A DNA stretch of 16,990 bases. Origin: Bifidobacterium breve (GTDB lineage Bacteria > Actinomycetota > Actinomycetes > Mycobacteriales > Mycobacteriaceae). This document shows positions 1-6,767 of this stretch, in pieces (position 1 is the first letter of the stretch; every line of letters begins with the position of its first letter). The position numbers and the translations under genes were made by a program. The stretch is from assembly GCA_945882475.1 (NCBI GenBank), contig CAMCWJ010000021.1:1-16990 (forward strand). The letters run 5' to 3'. The notes under the pieces are model-generated. The model was not told the origin of the DNA. It worked only from the letters and a program-made list of their open reading frames with translations, and searched no databases.

Positions 1-358
1 TGAGTTGGTTGGTGGCCTCGATCGGGTCGGCGCTGATGCCCAGGGCGCGGGCGAACACGTTGGCCGACCCGCCCGGCACCACCGCGACGGCGGGCAGCGA
101 CTCGGGTGCCGGCCGGTCCGGGCCGGGCGGGCCCAGCAGGCCGTTGACGACCTCATTCACGGTGCCGTCGCCCCCGTGCACGATGATCACGTCGATCCCC
201 TCGCGCCTGGCCGTCTCGGCGATCTCGATGGCGTGGCCGCGGTGGTTGGTGTGTGCGACGGCCAACTCCACCCGGCTCTCCAGGGCGTGCGCCACCAGGT
301 CGCGGCCGGCCGGAGTGGTCGAGGTCGCGTTCGGGTTCACGATCAGCACGGCGCGCAC
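1..358 (-). CDS. Diacylglycerol-kinase-fold lipid kinase (Rv3218-like), C-terminus cut by window edge
   Basis: The visible 119 residues are the N-terminal nucleotide-binding half of the DAGK catalytic family (PF00781). A Rossmann-like strand opens the protein (AVLIVNPNA), followed by HGGDGTVNEVVNGL at about residues 61-74, the family's glycine-rich ATP loop, and PGGSANVFARALG at 95-107, the second conserved nucleotide-site motif. Family members phosphorylate lipids such as diacylglycerol, sphingoid bases or related membrane lipids at the inner membrane face; the substrate cannot be read from this fragment. The GTG start at 358 is chosen because a TAGGCT -10 hexamer ends 8 nt upstream and no Shine-Dalgarno is present, which fits a leaderless transcript. 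It diverges from the small membrane protein gene at 410. The C-terminal lipid-binding domain lies outside the window. Confidence 0.88.
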   Translation of the reverse strand, partial: MRAVLIVNPNATSTTPAGRDLVAHALESRVELAVAHTNHRGHAIEIAETARREGIDVIIVHGGDGTVNEVVNGLLGPPGPDRPAPESLPAVAVVPGGSANVFARALGISADPIEATNQL

Positions 359-366
359 GGGGACTG

Positions 367-372
367 AGCCTA
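367..372 (-). promoter_or_regulatory. -10 hexamer TAGGCT of the lipid kinase gene
   Basis: TAGGCT reads on the minus strand at 372-367 and is followed by 8 nt before the GTG at 358. This matches the mycobacterial TANNNT -10 consensus and predicts a start site at or next to the start codon. No ribosome-binding site lies between. Confidence 0.6.
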
Positions 373-393
373 TCCGGGGCGCCTATCCGGGGC
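368..393. repeat. Perfect 13-bp tandem duplication in a divergent promoter
   Basis: GCCTATCCGGGGC occurs twice back to back (368-380 and 381-393) with no mismatch. The copy nearer the kinase gene supplies most of that gene's -10 hexamer. The other copy ends in TAGGCG rather than TAGGCT on the minus strand, so it is not an equally good -10. The duplication widens the divergent spacer by exactly 13 bp. Confidence 0.9.
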
Positions 394-395
394 CC

Positions 396-401
396 TAGGC
401 T
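396..401 (+). promoter_or_regulatory. -10 hexamer TAGGCT of the small membrane protein gene
   Basis: TAGGCT ends 8 nt before the GTG at 410, the same hexamer and spacing used on the other strand by the divergent kinase gene. A leaderless transcript is predicted. Confidence 0.6.
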
Positions 402-409
402 GTTGGGCT

Positions 410-799
410 GTGAGAGGTACGTCCCCCAAGCCGGTTCGGGCGGCCGCCGTCCTGGTGGGTCTGCAGGGCGCTGCCGGGGCGATCGCCGCCGCGGTGTTCC
501 TGATCCGGGGTGTGAGCGGAGCCGATCGGCGCATCGTCGACGGATTCGGCAACGCCGCCTGGTTCGCGGTGATCGGCGGTGCCCTGCTGGCCGCCGGGTG
601 GGCGCTGTGGACCGGGCGGCGCTGGGGTCGCGGCATCGCGGTGTACGCCCAGTTACTGCTGCTGGGGGTCAGCTGGTACGCCGGGGTCGGCTCGCACCGC
701 TGGGCCTATGCGGTCGCAGTGGCGCTGATCGCGATCGCGGTGGTGGGCCTGCTGTTCAGCCCCGCCGCCCTGCGCTGGCTGACCGACGAACGACGTTGA
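410..799 (+). CDS. Small integral membrane protein (Rv3217c-like)
   Basis: This is a 129-residue protein of unknown function. Four hydrophobic helices are visible at about residues 11-33, 48-68, 75-93 and 98-118, separated by short Arg-rich loops (GADRR, TGRRWGRG) and ended by a charged tail (TDERR). It resembles, from memory, the integral membrane protein encoded by Rv3217c. No catalytic motif is seen. The GTG start is set by the leaderless promoter geometry (TAGGCT, then 8 nt). It converges on the acetyltransferase gene with a gap of only 6 bp between the stops, so there is no room for a separate terminator. Confidence 0.85.
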   Translation: MRGTSPKPVRAAAVLVGLQGAAGAIAAAVFLIRGVSGADRRIVDGFGNAAWFAVIGGALLAAGWALWTGRRWGRGIAVYAQLLLLGVSWYAGVGSHRWAYAVAVALIAIAVVGLLFSPAALRWLTDERR

Positions 800-805
800 G
801 CCGCT

Positions 806-1315
806 TCATAACTGCGCCAGCCCCGACAGATCTTCTCCGCTGACCCGGTAAGTGATCCACTCCGGCAGCGCTTTACCGCCGACCGAGTCGTAGAGGGCGA
901 TCGCGCTCGAATTCCAGTCCAGTACAGCCCAACTCAACCGGCTGTAGCCGTTCTCGACGCACACTCGGGCCAGGGCGGCCAGCAGCGCGCGGGCCAGTCC
1001 GCGGCGGCGGTACGGCTCCCGGACGAAGAGGTCCTCCAGGTAGATTCCAGCCGCACCGTCCCAGGTGGAGAAGTTCCGGAACCACACCGCCACGGCCGCC
1101 GGTTCGCCGTCGACCTCGACAAGATGGCAGGACGCGGACGGCAGCGGGCCGAAAAGCGCTGCGGTGATCTGGCTTTCGGTCACGGTGCACTGATCAGCTG
1201 CGTCTTCGAACTCGGCCAGTCCGCGGATCATCGCGACGATCGCAGCTTCGTCGCCGGGCCGGGCGGAACGGATCAGGGTGCCGGTCCCAGCGGGCCCGGT
1301 GGTCCCGGTTGTCAC
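806..1315 (-). CDS. GNAT-family N-acetyltransferase, diamine/thialysine acetyltransferase (SSAT)-like (Rv3216-like)
   Basis: The 169-residue protein is a complete GNAT fold. Acetyl-CoA motif A is IYLEDLFVREPYRRRGLARALL (residues 91-112), with the pyrophosphate-binding R104-R105-G106-L107-A108 turn. Motif B follows as WNSSAIALYDSVGG (134-147), in which Y142 is in the place of the usual general-acid tyrosine. The ending EWITYRVSGEDLSGLA is close to the W-T-Y-R-L-x-G-E signature of spermidine/thialysine acetyltransferases, so a small diamine or amino-acid amine is a reasonable substrate class (inference). It is the last gene of a phosphatase-entC-acetyltransferase operon. Its GTG start overlaps the entC stop by 4 bp (GTGA), which indicates translational coupling. 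Confidence 0.88.
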   Translation of the reverse strand: MTTGTTGPAGTGTLIRSARPGDEAAIVAMIRGLAEFEDAADQCTVTESQITAALFGPLPSASCHLVEVDGEPAAVAVWFRNFSTWDGAAGIYLEDLFVREPYRRRGLARALLAALARVCVENGYSRLSWAVLDWNSSAIALYDSVGGKALPEWITYRVSGEDLSGLAQL

Positions 1316-2403
1316 TGCGGTACTCCCAACGCTGCCAGGATGGTGCGGAACTTCGTGGTGGTCTCGCCGAGTTCGTCATCGGGATCGGACTGCGCGACGA
1401 TACCGCCGCCGGCCTGGGCTAGTGCCGTGCGGCGATCAGCGGCGAGCACCGCGCCGCGGATCGCCACCATCCACCGGCCGTCGCCGCGTCGGTCGCACCA
1501 CCCGAGTGCCCCGGCATAGAAGCCACGGTCGCCCTCGAGTTCGGCGATCAACTCGACCGCCGCCGCTGTCGGCACCCCGCCGACGGCCGGGGTGGGGTGC
1601 AGGGCCAACGCGAGATCCAATGCAGTGGTTGAGGTGTCGCGCAGTGTGCCGTGGATGGGTGTGTTCAGATGCCACAGCGCCGCGGTGCCGCTCAGGGTGG
1701 GCTCGGGGGCCACCGTCAGGCTGCTGCACAACGGCTCCAGGCAGGCCCGCATAGTGTCGACCACGAGTTGGTGCTCATGGCGGTTCTTGCCGGAGGCCGC
1801 CAGCGCCGCACCACTGGCGGCGTCGGCGTCCCGGTCGGCGAACCGCGGGGCCGATCCGGCGAACGGCTGGCAGGTCACCTGATCGCCGAAGCGGGCGACC
1901 AGCAGTTCGGGACTGGCGCCCACCAGGACGCGTCCGGCGAACGCGCGCCCGGCCGGGGAGAGGTCGGCGAGGTAGGCGGTCGCCTGCGGGTCGGCCTCGA
2001 TCAGCCGGTGCAGGATCGCCAGCGGATCCATCGGGCCGTCGGCGGCCAGCCGCAGCGCCCGCGCCAGAACGACCTTCTGCAAAGGGTTTTCCGGATCCCG
2101 CAACTGCTCGACAGCGGCCTGCACGCGGGCCCGGTGTACCTGCGGGTCGGGCAGCATCTGACTGATCCGGACCGCAGGCAGTGAGGCCGCTGGCGCCGGC
2201 GGGAGCGTGGCGGAGACGGTGTCGGGTTCCAGCAGCGCGGCGGGGCCCCGGACGTCGAAAGGCAGTGCGCCGGCGATGATTTCGGCGGCGCCGGATCGCA
2301 GCGCGGCCGCCGCGGCGGCGACATCGTCGTACCCCGTCCGGATCCCGGTGCCGACGATGGTGCCGCCCGGTCCGCTGAGTACGAAGGACGGGGGTTCGCT
2401 CAC
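1312..2403 (-). CDS. entC: Isochorismate synthase (EntC/MenF family)
   Basis: A chorismate-binding enzyme of 363 residues, normal length for the family, that converts chorismate to isochorismate for menaquinone and possibly salicylate supply. Visible motifs in order: NPLQKVVLARAL (106-117), with the lysine expected to activate water; GASPELLV (163-170), with the catalytic acid E166; KNRHEHQLVVD (206-216), with a Mg-binding Glu; HLNTPIHG; ALALHPTPAVGGVP (266-279), the family signature; and AGGGIVAQSDPDDELGETTTK near the C-terminus, with the last metal-ligand Glu. The reading frame stays open well upstream, but homology begins only at SEPPSFVLSGPGG. The GTG at 2403 overlaps the upstream phosphatase stop by 4 bp (GTGA), so this start is preferred. 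Mycobacteria make mycobactin salicylate with MbtI, so a menaquinone role is more likely here (inference). Confidence 0.93.
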   Translation of the reverse strand: MSEPPSFVLSGPGGTIVGTGIRTGYDDVAAAAAALRSGAAEIIAGALPFDVRGPAALLEPDTVSATLPPAPAASLPAVRISQMLPDPQVHRARVQAAVEQLRDPENPLQKVVLARALRLAADGPMDPLAILHRLIEADPQATAYLADLSPAGRAFAGRVLVGASPELLVARFGDQVTCQPFAGSAPRFADRDADAASGAALAASGKNRHEHQLVVDTMRACLEPLCSSLTVAPEPTLSGTAALWHLNTPIHGTLRDTSTTALDLALALHPTPAVGGVPTAAAVELIAELEGDRGFYAGALGWCDRRGDGRWMVAIRGAVLAADRRTALAQAGGGIVAQSDPDDELGETTTKFRTILAALGVPQ

Positions 2404-3005
2404 AGCGGCGGGACGCGGTGGCTGGTGATGCCCAGTCCGGCCAACTGGCGCAGGCCGTACTCGAAGCCGCAGATCGCCACCGACGCGGTGCCGAACCCGT
2501 ACCGGGCACCCTCGCGCAGCGGTTGCTCCACCCACCGGGTCAGCACCGACCGGGAGAAGTGGCCGTGGCTGACGAACACCACGTCGCGGTCGGCCATGTG
2601 GTCCAGCGCGTAGGCGACCGCCTGGTCGGCGCGCATGCTGACCTGGTCGACGCTTTCCCCGCCCGGACAGCCGTAGGTCCACAGCAACCAGCCCGGCGTC
2701 GTGGTCCGGATGTCGTGGGTGGTCATGCCCTCGTAGTCGCCGTAGTCCCACTCGGCCAGCAGCGGCAAGACCTCATCGACGGCCAGACCCGCCAGTTCCG
2801 CGGTGACCAGCGCCCGCCGCCGCGGGCTGCTGAGCACCAGCGGGTTGTCCAGACCGAGGCCGGCCAAGGTGTTGGCGGCCAGTCGGGCCTGCTCGCGACC
2901 CACCTCGGTGAGGTCGAGGTCGGTGGTGCTGGTGTGCTTGCGGTCGCGGGACCACTCGGTTTCGCCGTGCCGGAAAAGGATCAACCGATGCGTCCCGACA
3001 CTCAC
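2400..3005 (-). CDS. gpm2: Histidine phosphatase superfamily enzyme (Rv3214/Gpm2-like acid phosphatase)
   Basis: The 201-residue protein opens with HRLILFRHGETEWS, the phosphoglycerate-mutase/acid-phosphatase RHGE motif with its nucleophilic His. SSPRRRALVTAELAG follows (second Arg), then AEWDYGDYEG (Glu acid) and VFVSHGHFSR (second catalytic His). It aligns over its whole length with Rv3214 as I recall it, which was annotated as a mutase but characterised structurally and biochemically as a phosphatase. The physiological substrate is unknown. It is the first gene of the operon with entC and the acetyltransferase. The GTG start is chosen from the length of the homologue and a possible CACAAT -10 ending 7 nt upstream; upstream open frame is antisense to the ParA gene and is not counted. 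Confidence 0.9.
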   Translation of the reverse strand: MSVGTHRLILFRHGETEWSRDRKHTSTTDLDLTEVGREQARLAANTLAGLGLDNPLVLSSPRRRALVTAELAGLAVDEVLPLLAEWDYGDYEGMTTHDIRTTTPGWLLWTYGCPGGESVDQVSMRADQAVAYALDHMADRDVVFVSHGHFSRSVLTRWVEQPLREGARYGFGTASVAICGFEYGLRQLAGLGITSHRVPPL

Positions 3006-3012
3006 GCAACAG

Positions 3013-3018
3013 ATTGTG
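3013..3018 (-). promoter_or_regulatory. Possible -10 (CACAAT) of the phosphatase-entC operon
   Basis: CACAAT reads on the minus strand at 3018-3013 with 7 nt to the GTG at 3005. It fits NANNNT but lacks the preferred T at position 1. TAGGCA four bases upstream is an alternative but lacks the final T. The divergent spacer to the ParA gene is only 40 bp. Confidence 0.35.
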
Positions 3019-3045
3019 CCTAAACCTGGAAGGATTGTCGCTGTG

Positions 3046-3840
3046 ATGCGTGTCCTTGCGGTGGCCAACCAGAAGGGCGGGGTCGCCAAGACCACCACGG
3101 TGGCGTCGCTGGGTGCCGCCTTTGTCGCCGCGGGCAAGCGCGTGCTGCTGGTCGATCTCGACCCGCAGGGCTGCCTGACCTTCTCGTTGGGCACCGATCC
3201 GGACAAGCTGCCGGTCTCGGTGCACGAGGTGCTGCTCGGCGATGTCGAACCCGACGCCGCCATGGTGTCCACCCCGGAGGGCATGACCCTGCTCCCGGCC
3301 AACATCGACCTCGCCGGTGCGGAGGCCATGCTGCTGATGCGGGCCGGTCGGGAGTACGCCCTCAAGCGGGCGTTGGCGAAGGTGGGTCCCGACCACTTCG
3401 ACATCGTGATCATCGACTGCCCGCCGTCGCTGGGCGTGCTGACGCTGAATGGACTCACCGCCGCTGACGAGGTGATCGTGCCGTTGCAGTGCGAGACCCT
3501 CGCGCACCGCGGGGTGGGGCAGTTCCTGCGCACGATCACCGATGTCCAGCAGATCACCAACCCGGGGCTGACCCTGCTCGGCGCGCTGCCCACCCTGTAT
3601 GACCCGCGCACCACGCATAGCCGCGATGTCCTCTTCGACGTCGCCGACCGCTACGACCTTCCGGTGCTCGCGCCGCCGATCCCGCGCACGGTGCGCTTCG
3701 CCGAGGCCAGCGCGTCGGGCTCCTCGGTGCTGGCCGGCCGGAAGAACAAGGGCGCCAACGCCTATCGCGAACTGGCCCAGGCGCTGCTCAAGCACTGGAA
3801 GTCGGGCAAGAAGCTGCCGACGTACAGCCCCGAGGTCTAG
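3046..3840 (+). CDS. ParA/Soj-type P-loop ATPase without an adjacent ParB (Rv3213c-like)
   Basis: A 264-residue ParA/MinD-superfamily ATPase. It carries the deviant Walker A KGGVAKTT (residues 10-17, signature lysine K10 and K15), switch I VDLDPQG (36-42) and Walker B VIIDCPPSLG (121-130). It lacks the N-terminal DNA-binding helix-turn-helix of plasmid ParA proteins, so it is of the short Soj type. Such ATPases position cargo by ATP-dependent nucleoid or membrane binding. No parB or parS-like element is next to it, so the partner is not known from the sequence. The start is uncertain by one codon: ATG at 3046 lies 7 nt after a GATTGT -10-like hexamer, whereas GTG at 3043 is 8 nt after a GGAAGGA Shine-Dalgarno (3028-3034). 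Its TAG stop shares CTAG with the convergent gene. Confidence 0.92.
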   Translation: MRVLAVANQKGGVAKTTTVASLGAAFVAAGKRVLLVDLDPQGCLTFSLGTDPDKLPVSVHEVLLGDVEPDAAMVSTPEGMTLLPANIDLAGAEAMLLMRAGREYALKRALAKVGPDHFDIVIIDCPPSLGVLTLNGLTAADEVIVPLQCETLAHRGVGQFLRTITDVQQITNPGLTLLGALPTLYDPRTTHSRDVLFDVADRYDLPVLAPPIPRTVRFAEASASGSSVLAGRKNKGANAYRELAQALLKHWKSGKKLPTYSPEV

Positions 3841-5057
3841 CCGAACCCGGCCATCGCCGGACCGCGCTGCTCGATCACCATCGGCCCGACCACCGCCGGC
3901 AGCACCGGCCCGGTGCCGCTCGGATGGGTCAATTCGATCAGCCGCTCCTCGCCGCCGTCGGCCGCGTCGTAGACGGCCAGGCCGGCGGTCACCGGGACCA
4001 GCAGCTTGCCGGCCATCATCGTGGCCGGGCCCACGGCGCTGCGCGGGCCGGTTCCGTCGATGGTGTAGCGGTAGCCCAGCTTGTCGTCGAAGACCATCAC
4101 CGCCGAACCGGTCCACCAGGTGATCAGGTTCCCGGCGCGGGTCACCGCCGGGGTCGCCGCGGCCGGCGCCGGCGGGGTGCTCAGCGCGGTGCTGGAGATC
4201 TTGGAACCGGTCTCGTCGTAGACCACGACCTCCGGGCGCGGCGTCGGTAGGTATACCGCGGCGGTGGTGCCGGCGACGGCGAGCACCCGGGCGTCGGAGT
4301 CGGGGGCCAGGCCGGGCAGCGGCACGTTCTTCTTGTCCGGCTCGTCCTCCTCCTTGGCCGGCTTGAGCAGGGTCAGGCGCAGATCCTTGTCGCCGTCGCA
4401 GACCTCCAGCACCGCAGCCGAGGCGTCGCCGGCGGCCGCCGACATCAGTGCGCAGCCGGTTCCCACGCCCTGGTTGACCGGTTTGACCCGGGCGTCGATC
4501 TCGCCGTAGGACAGCATCCGCACCAGGTCGGTGCGCCACACCTCCAGGCGGGTCGCCCCGTAGGACAGCACCGCGTCGCCGCCGGAGCGGACCACCACCT
4601 GGTTGTCGGCGTAGCTGGTGCGGGTCGGGCCGCGCTGGCCGGTGGCGGCCCTGATCCCGCTGACCTGGCCGCAGCCGCGCTTGTCCGGGTAGACCGCGAC
4701 TGCGAGGTCGTAGACGTAGGTCACCGCGCACAGGTCGGTGTCGCGGGCGTAGAGCCAGCGCGCCTCGCCGGTCTTGGGGTCGCGGCCTTCGACGTTGTGT
4801 CCGTCACCGGTCACCACGGTGCCGCTGACCACCACCGGCCCGAAGGTCTTGGGACTCAGCGCAGTCCACTGCTGGGTGAATGTCTGCGGAACCGATTCGG
4901 GGGCGACCGAATCTGGCTGCGGCGAGGTGGCCGGCCGGCTGATGGTGGCGCGTGCGGTGCTGTGCCACCAGAAGGTCGCGATCACGACGGCGACCACGGC
5001 GACTATCGCCGCCGCGGCGATGAGATCGCCCCTGGTGCGGCGCTCTGGTCTGATCAA
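3837..5057 (-). CDS. Membrane-anchored Ala/Val-rich secreted protein, probable beta-propeller (Rv3212-like)
   Basis: The 406-residue protein has a basic N-terminus (MIRPERRTRG), one transmembrane helix at about 11-31, a Ser/Pro-rich linker (38-60) and a large extracytoplasmic part. That part contains PQQ-propeller-like turns, for example VEGRDPKTGEARWLY at 89-103, VYDETGSKI and VFDDKLGYRYTIDG. Four extracytoplasmic cysteines (110, 129, 202, 220) could form two disulfides. Its function is unknown; such propellers often act as scaffolds or binding proteins. The likely start is TTG at 5057, 12 nt after the in-frame TAA of rhlE; CTG at 5063 is the only alternative upstream, because that TAA blocks further extension. 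It is therefore probably translated by reinitiation from the rhlE transcript. Its stop shares CTAG with the convergent ParA gene. Confidence 0.82.
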   Translation of the reverse strand: MIRPERRTRGDLIAAAAIVAVVAVVIATFWWHSTARATISRPATSPQPDSVAPESVPQTFTQQWTALSPKTFGPVVVSGTVVTGDGHNVEGRDPKTGEARWLYARDTDLCAVTYVYDLAVAVYPDKRGCGQVSGIRAATGQRGPTRTSYADNQVVVRSGGDAVLSYGATRLEVWRTDLVRMLSYGEIDARVKPVNQGVGTGCALMSAAAGDASAAVLEVCDGDKDLRLTLLKPAKEEDEPDKKNVPLPGLAPDSDARVLAVAGTTAAVYLPTPRPEVVVYDETGSKISSTALSTPPAPAAATPAVTRAGNLITWWTGSAVMVFDDKLGYRYTIDGTGPRSAVGPATMMAGKLLVPVTAGLAVYDAADGGEERLIELTHPSGTGPVLPAVVGPMVIEQRGPAMAGFG

Positions 5058-5069
5058 GTCCAGCGGTGC

Positions 5070-6584
5070 TTAGTTCGCGGTCGTGGCGGCACCGGCCGCG
5101 TTGCGCGGGCGGCGACGACGGCGACGGCGTCCGGCTGCTGATCCCTCGCCGGCGGGCGCGGACCCGTCGGCGTTCGCGTTCGCTGCCGCGCCGTCGGTCT
5201 TCTCGAGGTGTCCGCTGCCCGCATTGCCGCCGCGGGTGCGGGTGCGCTCGCGGGTGCGCGCCGGTCGTGCCGGTGCCGAATCGGCGGAGCGCTCCCGGGA
5301 AACCCTGTCCTGCTTGGGTTTACGCGCCGAACCCACGCTGCCACCGGCTTCGGCGGGGATGCCGAGTTCTTCGTAGAAGTGCGGCGAGTTGGAGTAGGTC
5401 TCGGCCGGATCGGCGCAGTCCAGACTGAGCGCGGTGTTGATCATCGCCCAGCGGCCCAGCTCATCCCAGTCCACCAGGGTGATCGCGATCCCGGTCTTGC
5501 CGGCCCGGCCGGTGCGACCGATCCGGTGCACGTAGGCCTGCTCGTCCTCGGGGATCTGATAGTTGATGACGTGGGTGATGTCGTCGATGTCGATACCGCG
5601 GGCGGCGACGTCGGTGGCCACCAGCACGTCGACCTCACCGGAGCGAAATGCCTTGAGCGCCTTCTCCCGGGCGATCTGGCCGAGGTCGCCGTGCACGGCG
5701 CCGACCTTGAAGCCGCGCTCGCCGAGCTCGTCGGCGACCTTCTGCGCGGTGCGCTTGGTGCGGGTGAAGATCATCGTCGCGCCGCGGCCCTCGGCCTGCA
5801 GGATGCGCGCCACCATCTCCACCTTGTCCAGCGCGTGTGCCCGGTAGACGAACTGCTCGGTGGTGTCGTGGGTGGCCGAACCCTGCACGCCCTCGGCGCG
5901 AATATGGGTGGGCTGGGTCATGAAGGTCCGCGCCAGCGTGATGATCGGGCCGGGCATGGTCGCCGAGAACAGCATGGTCTGCCGTCCGTCGGGGGTCAGC
6001 CGCAGAATGCGCTCGATATCGGGCAGGAAGCCCAGATCCAGCATCTCGTCGGCCTCGTCGAGCACCAGCACCGCCACCCCGCCGAGTTGCAGGTGACCCT
6101 GCTGGGCGAGGTCGAGGAGCCGGCCCGGGGTGCCGACGATGACGTCGGCGCCGGCCTGCAGCGATGCAATCTGCGGCTCGTAGGGGCGTCCGCCGTAGAT
6201 CGAGACCACCGAGAGCGGGCGTCCCGGGGAGCTGCCGTCAGTGGCCGCAAGGTATTTCGCCGCGCCGGACAGGTCACCGTGCACCTGCAGACACAGCTCG
6301 CGGGTCGGCACCACCACGAGCGCGCGCGGTGTTCCGTTCAGCGGCCGGTCGGCCGAGGCGCCGGTGGTGATGCGGTGCAGCAGTGGCACGCCGAAGGCGA
6401 AGGTCTTGCCCATGCCGGTGCGGGCCTGGCCGATGAGGTCTTCGCCGGCCAGGGCCAGCGGCAGGGTCAGCTCCTGGATCGCGAAGGCATTTTCGATGCC
6501 GTCCTCGGCGAGCGCGCGGACGATCTCCTCGCGGACGCCGAGATCGGCGAAGCTGATGGGGGTGTGGGCTTCAAGTTGGGTCAT
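5070..6584 (-). CDS. rhlE: DEAD-box ATP-dependent RNA helicase
   Basis: The 504-residue protein carries all the helicase motifs: Q motif FADLG...AFAIQ (12-37), motif I ARTGMGKT (54-61), Ia PTRELCLQV (93-101), Ib TPGRLLDL (152-159), II DEAD (176-179), III SAT (207-209), IV MIFTRTKR (271-278), V VATDVAARGIDI (322-333) and VI HRIGRTGRAG (353-362). A low-complexity basic tail from about residue 417, ending in a run of eight arginines and an Ala-rich stretch, probably binds RNA nonspecifically. Such helicases remodel structured RNA, ribosome precursors and the degradosome. The ATG at 6584 fits the Q-motif spacing. Upstream lies a structured leader of about 180 nt. Downstream, a secreted propeller-like gene follows after 12 nt. 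Confidence 0.95.
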   Translation of the reverse strand: MTQLEAHTPISFADLGVREEIVRALAEDGIENAFAIQELTLPLALAGEDLIGQARTGMGKTFAFGVPLLHRITTGASADRPLNGTPRALVVVPTRELCLQVHGDLSGAAKYLAATDGSSPGRPLSVVSIYGGRPYEPQIASLQAGADVIVGTPGRLLDLAQQGHLQLGGVAVLVLDEADEMLDLGFLPDIERILRLTPDGRQTMLFSATMPGPIITLARTFMTQPTHIRAEGVQGSATHDTTEQFVYRAHALDKVEMVARILQAEGRGATMIFTRTKRTAQKVADELGERGFKVGAVHGDLGQIAREKALKAFRSGEVDVLVATDVAARGIDIDDITHVINYQIPEDEQAYVHRIGRTGRAGKTGIAITLVDWDELGRWAMINTALSLDCADPAETYSNSPHFYEELGIPAEAGGSVGSARKPKQDRVSRERSADSAPARPARTRERTRTRGGNAGSGHLEKTDGAAANANADGSAPAGEGSAAGRRRRRRRPRNAAGAATTAN

Positions 6585-6756
6585 GAGTCGGCGCTTGGCC
6601 TTCCGTTGTCATTCCTCGTTGCTTGCGTTCACGCGCGCACGAGTGACTGTCGAAAGGGGAACCGCGCCGAGGAGGGCGGGGTCCGCTACGTGCACGCACA
6701 TTTCCGGTGGGACTGTCCTGAAGCTCAAAGACGTCTTGGGGTTCCAGGACGGACAT
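6571..6756 (-). CDS. Possible 61-residue upstream ORF in the rhlE leader
   Basis: The frame opens at ATG 6756, 11 nt after a TAGGAT hexamer and therefore about 3-5 nt from the predicted 5' end. It runs through the whole leader and stops 14 nt inside rhlE in another frame. Translating it would place ribosomes over the rhlE start. The product is Arg/Pro/Ser-rich (RSGPRPPRRGSP in the middle) with no recognisable domain. Third codon positions are mixed in G+C, unlike the strongly GC3-rich neighbours, so selection on the peptide itself is doubtful. It is either a regulatory reading frame or chance. Confidence 0.3.
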   Translation of the reverse strand: MSVLEPQDVFELQDSPTGNVRARSGPRPPRRGSPFDSHSCARERKQRGMTTEGQAPTHDPT

Positions 6757-6767
6757 CCCACCGGCTC
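6585..6767 (-). promoter_or_regulatory. Long structured 5' leader of rhlE
   Basis: About 180 nt separate the likely rhlE promoter from its ATG. The leader starts with a hairpin (6704-6764), contains a near-leaderless upstream ORF and has no well-placed Shine-Dalgarno: the nearest purine run, GGAAGG, ends 14 nt before the ATG. DEAD-box helicase genes in other bacteria are often controlled through long leaders and autoregulation, so control at this RNA is plausible but unproven. Confidence 0.5.
6704..6764 (-). ncRNA. Hairpin at the 5' end of the rhlE leader
   Basis: CCGGTGGGA (6764-6756 on the minus strand) pairs perfectly with TCCCACCGG (6712-6704). Inside, GTCCTG (6750-6745) pairs with CAGGAC (6720-6715) across a small asymmetric internal loop. 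The apical segment holds a perfect 10-bp palindrome, AAGACGTCTT (6728-6737). No U tract follows, so it is not a classical terminator. Depending on the exact start site, the outermost two or three pairs may not be transcribed. The upstream ORF's ATG lies at the base of the outer stem. Confidence 0.55.

Noticed and set aside
2404..2751. N-terminal extension of EntC
   Set aside because: The frame is open, but it lies inside the phosphatase gene, shows no EntC-like sequence, and the GTGA overlap gives a natural start at 2403.
2773..4731. A 652-codon open frame on the minus strand
   Set aside because: It crosses the secreted propeller gene, runs antisense to the ParA gene and enters the phosphatase gene, and its product is Arg/Gly-rich with no domain. 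Long shadow frames are expected in DNA this GC-rich.
6704..6764. The rhlE-leader hairpin as a rho-independent terminator
   Set aside because: No U tract follows on either strand, and it lies at the start of the leader rather than after a gene.
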